From Liolophura sinensis (taxonomy: Eukaryota; Mollusca; Polyplacophora; Chitonida; Chitonidae): a stretch of DNA of 64,000 nucleotides. Location: contig NC_088295.1 in the NCBI RefSeq assembly GCF_032854445.1, forward strand, positions 73,436,028-73,500,027, given 5' to 3'. Numbering within the stretch: position 1 is the first letter of the stretch; the number at the start of each line of letters is the position of its first letter. Below the pieces are notes generated by a model that saw only the letters and a program-made list of their open reading frames with translations, was not told where the DNA came from and searched no databases. Positions 55,906 to 64,000 of this stretch are shown piece after piece. The position numbers and the translations under genes were made by a program.

Positions 55906-58900
55906 TAGATCTGGAGTGATGTCATAGCTACACTGATCCAATCATCAGCACACTGTATAGTCATGTGATTAGAGCACTGGAGGTGAAAACAAACCAAATT
56001 TAACCCAAGTGAGATAGGCCGTGAATAAGAGTTCAGCATGAATAATGAAAATCATAACATTTAGTTAAATTTTTTGTGGAAAAGTAACCTGAACGTGCCT
56101 AACCATCAAATATGAAAGTTTCATTGCCTGTAGTTCTTTAAAGCTTAGAAATCGGCAAAAAATAGCATTTCGCCCATTTGGCTCCATGTTATTTATCACC
56201 TCCTGAGGAACCTGGCTGCTCAAAGTTATGAATGTGCGACTCTGGAATCACATCTGGATCATGACAATCACACGATTGATCTCAAGGTTGACAAACTTGA
56301 TGTGCCAGGAAGGCTTCACATTTTCAGCAGGCTAGTAAATGGCGAGGTAAAAGATAACATTGCAAGGTATACTGTTGGGAAGTGAACAGCAGTGGACAAT
56401 TGAATGTTCTGAGAACATACAAAGCATAATGACTCAAGGTGGATGTTCCATGGCTGATGCTCTGTGAGCATATTAATCACCAGAAAATAGTAAATTAGCA
56501 AATTCAGTTCTTTATGCATTGAGCTGAAGTTTTGCACTGATGTCTTATATAGGTGTACTCTTTGGTAGGCTTGCTACCAATTCTAAGTTCAAGTCTTCAT
56601 GGCAGGGATGTACCTGCGTACCTAGAGAAGTCAAATCTACAAGTTAGTCTTGATATTTTTACCCTTCGTTTGTATGATGTTTGATGGTGCCAGGCTGAAT
56701 CAAATAACTTTCCAACTGGTTTAGAGAGCAGACTGCTACATGTATGAGAACGGTCCAATATATCCAAAGAGCAGTATGGTTAACTTCTTCTTAGGGGTAG
56801 CCTTATCTAAATTTCTTTAAATTTAAATATTTTGTCTCACAGTCTGGCTGATATATTTACATGACTGATAAGCTTATGCCAGGGACAAAAAGTTGCTTTT
56901 ACTTGTAGCATGTTATGAAAACAAGATTATAGGCATAGAGCTAATGTTTAAGTAAACCTGTAAGATGCTAGACTTGCCACTTGTCCTCATTTAAGCCAAG
57001 GTAATATCAGAATAAATTATTAACCATTAACATAATGTTGGGCTTTAAAGAGACTACACCGGAGAATTTTGAGAATGAATAAAGTAGCTTTGCATGTTGT
57101 ACGTATAAATGTAAGTATTTGAAAATGAATTAGGTTAGAAAGCCTGGTTTTATTACAAATATTCAATTTGTTGGGCAAATCTTTTTCTCAACTCTCACTC
57201 CATAAAAACCAGATGGCAAATGATAGTTTAATGTTGTTGCAAATACGTTGAGCAGGTGATGCACACATTGGTTACGCGTTATGATTGTCACTGAGAATGG
57301 AATGAAATGTAAGCGTTCACTGTTCATAAAGTTTTCCGAGCCACTTTCTATATCAATACATGGTAATTTTCCTTAATTTTCGTGTGTACTCAACTCTTGT
57401 AATTCGTGTCAAATTGGGACTACTAAAATGAGAATTGTAGTGAAAAAATATAGATCTCATAAAGGCGGGCATAGGTCGACCATGTAACTGGGTTTTTTTG
57501 TTGATTGAAAGCAACTGGGAGCATCTGATTGGATGCCTGTTTTAGTTGATTTTAGTTTTGGTTGCACAATTTTGAACGTGTTAATTTACTGCTGTTAAAA
57601 GCGGAAAGCCATTAGTTCGGTAAATCTGTGCCTCCTTGCACCTACTTTGTTACTGGTTTAAAATCGCAAGGTTTTCTCAAACTTTTCGATATATGCATTA
57701 TGTGTTCTATGTTGACTTTTTTCTGATTGGACCAGGCGTTTGTGATTGCAGGTTGACTTTCGCCCAGTTTAATACCAGTGGTGGCAAGGCAATCTGCCTA
57801 TACAAATTCAACAGGACAAGGGCCTTTCATCATTATTTACCACCTGCCTATTCATTTTGCACCACATTTAATGATTTATACAAATGACTAGATACTCTTA
57901 AGCACATTCGCTGAAAACTAAATACTGTGCCTGTTGCTCATATAGAGGCCTGAAAGTCATTTTGGTTGGCTTGGTTTAATTTACAGATAGAAGGGTAGCA
58001 TACATATAGCTATAATGGCAGTCCATGTTCAGATTGCCTTAGTATCTCTGTAAACATCTGACATGTGGTTTTAAATATTTACCACCGCGACAGTCACATT
58101 AACCATTTTTTTGTACTTGTACAGAACATAACATATATAAGTATACACAAGGTTCAGAGGATAAAATTTAAATCCATGCATTAGTCATTAGTGCACACAT
58201 TTTAAATCATTTTAATTTTTATTTACCTGACAGCAACAGTGACTCGGCACTCAACAGGTTTTCCTTGTGGTGGCATGTCCACACTAAGACCACCGCCATA
58301 CCATAGGGTCTTCCAAAACACGCTTCCTTAGGTACATGTATTTTCACGTTTGAAATGGTACCAATACAATTTTTAATCCATGAATGCTAAATAAAACCTT
58401 TGTGGAAGTTGATTTGTCGATACATTTTTTCTAGACTGGAATTTTGAGTTCCATACTACACAGTCAATTTACAACATTGGCTAGAAGAGACTATATTTTT
58501 TGATGGCCAGCAAGTGCAATGTCTGTTTTAAGTCAACACTGTACACAGCTGTAAAAAATTTTTTGAATAACAGCACTGAACATATGAACATATAAATTTC
58601 CATCTTGCCCTTATTCATTTATAATATTAACCATGTCTGAGAAGTACTGTGTTATTCAGTAGCATAGTGCACTTCATTAGGTATTGATGCCTGGTTTTAC
58701 TGATACAGGGTAGTTGATTCCAAAGATGAAAAAAGCTAGAATTTGGCAGAGAGTCTAGAACTATTTCTGTCACCTAATTGTTGGTTAATGCTACGGAGTG
58801 TGTCATGCTTGCTTGGAATGATAAAGTAGATGTACATGTATATTATCCTATGCTTGTCTGAAGACAGCTACTAAACTTGTCATGTTGTTTCTGCGTCATG

Positions 58901-59968
58901 GAAACTCAGGCGACGTGACATTTTCTGTATGTATCTGTCAGTCTCTCTCCATCTTTTTGAAACTGGTAATTACCCGAGAGAAGATGATAATATCTTTGGG
59001 AAACTTGGTGTACTGAGTACCTCTGTTTTCTGTGACTTCTAGTCTATTTAGCGAATTCTAAAATGTCAGTAAGCTACCACAGTCATTACCTCAGCAACTA
59101 CATCTATCTTGCATTGCATTGCACCTTTAGGAAGTGACATACCTTGAACCATGTCCCTGAGGGATATTACTTGAGAATCATCAGTCATTATCAACATGGA
59201 ATTTATGATATTTATTTGGTTAGATGAAGATGACATACATGTACCTTTGAAAGACTAAACAACTGCACATTTTTCTTCTGCCTCTCTAGTTATCTCAAGG
59301 CTGATACTTTTAAGCGTTTTTAATTGCTCTCTAGTAAGAATCTTAATGCTGATAACATTTTCATCACGGTCAGCAACACTTTAAATTTTTATCTTCCCAC
59401 CTCTGTCAGACGAAAGTTTGCTTTAACAATGCCCTTTAGGTAGAGGCCGTCTGACATCAGCCGAGGTTTTTGCTTGGATAACTTTGCTTTGTGTGGACAC
59501 ATGTGAGGCTATTTTTAGCTTGCTAGCCTTGTTCCTTTTACAGATCTGTATACATATATTAGTACATGTGTGCACATGTACATGCAGATGGATTTCTTTT
59601 GTTTATGGCTACACATTTCCATGTGTTGTCTCTTTGGCTTGGTAACTGTCCAAATTTAACAGTAGTTAACTACCATGTTTGTATTGTAACTGTAATTTAT
59701 TGTGACACTGTTGTACTTGTGTTGCGGTCTTCTCTCCCTAAACCAAGTAAAATTCATATGCAGAATAATATGACTTTTTTTTCTGCCTGTAAGGTTGAAC
59801 CAGTTGATGAATACTGTGTCACCTAAAGTTTGGTATTGGTATGTTAAAATACACTTTTAGAAGCACAAAAGGCCTTAAAATGATACGTATATGTCAATAC
59901 TTCAGTTTTTCTGATAAGAAATTAATAAAACTTCACAAAAAAACCCCTCTTGATTGATCCTCTGTTAA

Positions 59969-60537
59969 AGGGGAAGAAAACTTTAAAAAATGACACTACA
60001 GGCTGAAAAGAGCACATTTTTTTCTATCTGGTGGTTCCTGCTGCATAATTTTGTGATTTTCCAAACATGTAAAGCCTGAAAACGGCAAAGCTGGCATAAA
60101 TAGCTGAGTCCATGGCGTCCTCCATCTTTCACACCCTGTAATTTATGCTGGGGGTGTGTTGCCTGTCAGCCAATGAGAGTCGTTAAAACTGCTGGCTTGT
60201 TTGTGTAAACTCAGAACCTACATCCAACATTCCGGTTTTCCTATCATCAAGAGGATAACGAACTTTACTGTTCGCTGTCTTCTGGGGAGAAGAGTTGTAC
60301 CGTAAATGCATGAACTGCACTTCGGTGGTTTCAGACAACAATTCTCCTCCTAACATAGAAGACTTCAGGACTAGTTCTTAGGCAAAATGGAGTCGCCCAC
60401 AGCAGATGTTGGCGCTGACTTTGTTTATAAATTATCAACTTGAGGTACATATTAGAATATTGTTTATGGTATGCACCTGTGAGGAAATGCATACTCTTTT
60501 CAATGGTATTTGATTGATATTTAAATTTTCTTCTCCT
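59969..60537. mobile_element. TTAA-flanked MITE (piggyBac-like)
   Basis: Short inverted ends AGGGGAAGAAAACTTTA and, reversed, AGGAGAAGAAAATTTAA, with TTAA immediately outside both ends (59965-59968 and 60538-60541). TTAA duplication is the hallmark of piggyBac-type transposition. 569 bases, no transposase. Confidence 0.65.
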
Positions 60538-61644
60538 TTAAAGGTGGATTAAAGCGTAATTGTGTCACATGAAAAATGCTGAACTTCCAGTGAAATACAG
60601 TAATCAGTGGAACTTGTTTGGATGGCCAGTTGACCATTATACAGTAGAACTTGAATACTGCATTAGAAAAATGCAATCTGTTGTCTCCTCTTTTTTGGTG
60701 TGTGAATTCTCAAACAGCCTTTTCTTTGAAGATATTGTCCTGTCTTATTAATAGGATGAAATTATGTGACTTCATTTCATTTTCTGGAACCCTGCAGTAA
60801 CTAACCCAAGTAGTGGAAGAGAAAGGGTACAGGTACATGTGCATCATGTTGATCTATACGACACATGTACTCCCTCATGAATGGCAGCCCAGAGTGATAT
60901 TTGTTAGATAAATTCTTGTGTTTGAACTACCTTGTTTTGTTTCTCATTATATTGAGATGGCTTCTTTGCCATGAACTGAGGACTGTGTCTCTGCCCTCAC
61001 CGCCCCCCCCCCCCCCAATCCCCTCTCCTTCATTTTCACAAGCTTAATGCATGGTAGTCTAGCTTACGTTTCCACCATGATCAGTCTGTCATGCTGTGGC
61101 ACATTTACACTAAGGATGATATTCTCATGTACAATTCAGAAAGTACAGTTATAATATGCCTAAATTTTCTTGTGTGAGCTAACCATGACCACAAAGATTT
61201 TTTTCCTGTATTCAGCCTGAATGGTTTTAAACCACAAGTAATCAATCATTGCATCAATCAGTCCTACATCCAAGAATGTTGTTTCTACCCCAGCCATGGT
61301 GAGGATATTTTTAAGATTCCTCAGCCTTTGTTGTGCCCTCAAAGCACTTGAAGGGCCATTTAGGTGGAATTTCTTTAAGCTTGTTGGAAATCATTTGGCT
61401 TGCACCAATACTGTATGCACATAAATCAATTCAAGATGTAATTTTGTCATTTCAGGAAATATTTCCAAGATGAGGATGGAGGGTTAAGGCAGTTGTTGTA
61501 CCTTTAGGAAGGCGCGCCCCTCCCTTCAGACCAGACCATCAGGTTTTTTCTGAGGACCTGTGGAAGAACTGGTCACACACGGCAATACCAGTAAACAGCT
61601 GAGCAGCAGAATCCACCCATATCACATCTTAGTAACGGATTAAG

Positions 61645-63300
61645 ATGGCCAGTGTTTCGCGTTCCCAGAACCCACATGGACTGAAACAGATTGGTCTGGA
61701 CCAGATTTGGGACGATCTCAAGTCTGGCATTGAGCATGTGTACATGCATCAGAACATGACCAAAACAGACTACATGCAACTCTACACGTATCCTTGGTTA
61801 CATTGCAAGGGAGCATATATGTAGTTCAGTTGTGTTGATGATAGTGTCATTTCATATCTTATATAAAGTTGTTAGGGGTCCATGCAGGTAGTCCTGTGAG
61901 ACACATGTTTTTGTTCGGATTATTATTATTCCATTGATTTTGTGGGAAAGCTACAGCCCAGACCGTTTAGCCGATTGACATGAAATTTTGCAGTAAAATT
62001 CCCCAGTACTTGAAGTAGTGTACTGGACCCTTCATTTTCTAGGTCACATGGTTTGGCAGCAGTGTTGGATTATGTAGCAAATCGCTTAATCATCTTCTTC
62101 TCAAGAACCACTGAATGGATTGTTCTAAAATTTGATATGCAGGTAAACTCATCCTAGCTGTAATAAGTTTGAGAAAATCATTGACTGTGAGGGCTCGCCA
62201 TTAGTTGAAATTGAGATATCACAACAAGTTTGGAAATTTCAAATTTTTTAACGTATTCTGGTGTATTTTGAGGTGGTGATTTCGAATCTGCTCTTATTTT
62301 TATTGCCTATCTTTGTAACTTTTTGAGATATAGTCAGAAAACTAGTTTAGTTACATAATTTTTAATGGTCTCTAACTCAAGAACAATGGGAGCTAGAAAT
62401 CTGAAACTCACATGAAATTGTAGTCCAAAACATGCTCTTTCTGTAAACTGGAGGTTGATTTTAGCTACGATCAATAGTTTTTTTTGCTAGAAGTGTTTAA
62501 ATGAGATCAACGTTTTTTCAGAAGTACGTATTTCAACCCATTGCAACTGAACTGATACATGTGGTGTTTTAACTGGTTGCTTTCTACTGTAGTGTCCATG
62601 ATTTTCAGAAGTGGTTGTTGGCTGAGACATATTTATTTTGTCTGTTATTTGGCAATGTACAGTAATAACTATGACAATGAATGACGTGGATCCCTGCGGA
62701 AACTGCTTAATAGTTCTGGCTGTGTAGCTGTGAGTTCAGGTGTAGCTCAGGCCGGTATCCTGGTGAATTGTTTGTGACAAGGTCTGCCAGTATTATACCT
62801 GTGAATGGTCGTTAGTGCTCTGCCCGGCTTCCTCCAGTCATTAGGAGTACAGTGTAAAACGCTGAGGAAATAAGTAAATACTGTTGCCTTGGTAACCACA
62901 TTGTCAATTTTCCCATGTATACTTAATACATGTACATGTATGCAAAGGACATTTGCATTTTTTGGGGTCTATTTTGAGTCTAAATAAATCTCTCCCTGAA
63001 AACAGGAGCACTATTTTAAGACCAGAAAATGGTATGGAAGATCTTCATTGCTCTTGTCAGGCAGAAACTGTTTTGCTGCTCCTACATGTACATGTATGTA
63101 GTTTATGATGTTGACCTTGACATTTGTTCAGGCATGTATATGATTACTGTACGAGTGTCCACCAGTCCAGTCAGGGCCAATCCAGAGTGCCTGCTGGGAA
63201 AAAACCAAAACACCCCACAGGTGGTGCACAGTTTGTCGGGCTTGAACTCTACAAGAGGTTAAAAGACTTTCTCAAAATATACAACGTCAACTTGTTAAAG
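61645..63300 (+). CDS. CUL1: Cullin-1, first two coding exons (partial)
   Basis: Exons 61645-61787 and 63132-63300 encode the first 104 residues; the gene continues beyond the right edge. Cullin-1 is the scaffold of SCF ubiquitin ligases, and its N-terminal repeat binds SKP1/F-box modules. The start [20 protein letters not shown] is almost identical to human CUL1. [31 protein letters not shown] and YNVNLLK also match human. The junction AC|G keeps THVYDYC in frame. A possible 5' UTR exon begins after TTTCAG at about 61456. Confidence 0.95.
61900..62530. repeat. Possible interspersed repeat, CUL1 intron 1
   Basis: Phrases such as CCGTTTAGCCGATTGACATG and AGAACCACTGAATGGATTG, spaced about 150 bases apart, are of the kind seen in internally repetitive mobile sequences of invertebrates. 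No coding region or terminal repeats are seen. Confidence 0.3.
62690..62882 (+). mobile_element. SINE family A-like, strongly diverged, in CUL1 intron 1
   Basis: GTGAGTTCAGGTGTAGCTC, CTCTGCCCGGCTTCCTCCAG and ACAGTGTAAAACGCTGAGG followed by AAATAAGTAAATA. Confidence 0.45.
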
Positions 63301-64000
63301 GTAAGTTTTGCCTTTTAGTGATGGCGAAAGTTTCTTTCTCTGGCCGAATCTTGAAAAAATCAAATACAAAAACGTTTTGACAAGACACTTGCCATAGATA
63401 AGAGACAGTCATGGGGACCAGGATACATGATGTTGCATTGTGGGAATTGTGAGATTAAACCAGATAGTAACAGGGAACACCGCAGAGAGTCCTCACAGGA
63501 AAAGATGTCTAAACAACCTTATTTGCACTATGTATGTGAGAGCCATATGTTGTCCATGTCTCAGTTGTTATCTTACGTGTAACCATTTAGGTTTCCTCAA
63601 TTTTCAGCTTTCTTGGAAACGGCTCAAGTTGGTCGTTTTCCTGTTTTGAGTATGTCAGCCTGATCCATTTGATTTATCCGAAGCATTAGAGAATCCTAGC
63701 CAGTCGGTGATAAGACACTCAAACAGTGGCTTTTCACATACTGTAACTTTCCAAGGCCTGGAAGATCTTACCTCTTGTACCGTACCCGATAGCACAGTTG
63801 GTAGAGTGTTCGCTTGGGAGCAGTAGATCCAGGACCAATCCTGGGTCAAGTCACAGCTAAGACCTTGGCATTCAGCATGAAGGGGATAGTGCAACGACTT
63901 GTTAACCCATATCAGTATAATGGCTTGGGCGGGGCAACTTGCTTGCCTTCGGTAAGGCGTCTCAGTGAAGCATCACTGGATAAAAGAGCGGTTTAAATCT
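63301..64000. other. CUL1 intron 2 (start)
   Basis: Begins with the GTAAGT donor. The only recognised content is a truncated SINE-B copy at the right edge (63783-64000). Confidence 0.7.
63783..64000 (+). mobile_element. SINE family B, cut by window edge
   Basis: Head GATAGCACAGTTGGTAGAGT, B-box-like GGACCAATCCTGGGTCAAG, then ATATCAGTATAATGGCTTGG. Continues past 64000. Confidence 0.6.

Larger units (their letters stand above)
54541..61454. other. Long gene-free stretch left of CUL1 coding exons
   Basis: Probably CUL1 intron 1 or intergenic DNA. It contains a reversed SINE-A fragment (55625-55745), a three-copy tandem of about 50 bases (55758-55905), a TTAA-flanked MITE (59969-60537) and a C-run near 61005-61017. 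The longest open frames (for example 57636-57887) have no recognisable family. Confidence 0.5.

Noticed and set aside
57636-57887. 83-codon ORF
   Set aside because: No recognisable domain, hydrophobic and compositionally random start, no splice context or neighbours to support it.
1-64000. Search for retroviral, LTR or Polinton-type remnants
   Set aside because: No recognisable capsid, envelope, integrase or reverse transcriptase frame, and no paired long terminal repeats were seen.

Overview
The window is animal genomic DNA: AT-rich, genes broken into many short exons with GT-AG introns, and dense in tRNA-headed SINEs, short inverted-repeat DNA transposons and minisatellites. Protein content and repeat style suggest a lophotrochozoan, most likely a mollusc. 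The species cannot be fixed from sequence alone. All gene models were built by hand from reading frames, splice sites and remembered family sequences; intron phases agree at every junction listed.

Layout. (1) 109-25409, plus strand: the 3' part (25 exons) of a large multi-C-type-lectin-domain type I membrane receptor of mannose-receptor style. It has seven complete CTLDs and the end of an eighth, then a Pro/Thr/Ser-rich stalk, a transmembrane helix and a short tail with a FENALY motif. Its 5' end lies left of the window. (2) 27392-34150, minus strand: a six-exon FASTK-family mitochondrial RNA-binding protein with a C-terminal RAP domain, closest from memory to FASTKD4/TBRG4. (3) 36435-43385, plus: methionine sulfoxide reductase A in six exons, ending in KDEL. 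(4) 47241-53819, minus: a DAZAP2 homologue in five exons. (5) 61645 to beyond the right edge, plus: the first two coding exons of cullin-1.

TBRG4/MSRA and DAZAP2/CUL1 are head-to-head pairs; the lectin gene and TBRG4, and MSRA and DAZAP2, are convergent pairs. No functional cluster is implied, although TBRG4 and MSRA both have mitochondrial roles.

Mobile and repeated DNA. Two tRNA-derived SINE families are present: A, about 19 copies or fragments with a tail resembling AATAAATA; B, four copies with an ATTC tail. There is a deletion-derivative Harbinger element with TAA target duplications, a hAT-like MITE with an 8-bp duplication and a 104-bp relative, a TTAA-flanked MITE, a 1.6-kb inverted-repeat element in DAZAP2 intron 1, and minisatellites with units of 30, 32, 47, 55 and 58 bp. 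No retroviral, LTR or Polinton coding sequence was recognised.

Most notable: the KDEL tail on MsrA together with two potential N-termini; a 55-bp tandem array that multiplies a lectin exon-intron donor junction; a second, decayed junction array at another lectin exon; a hidden pseudo-exon duplication; and a strong excess of the palindrome TACATGTA across the window.
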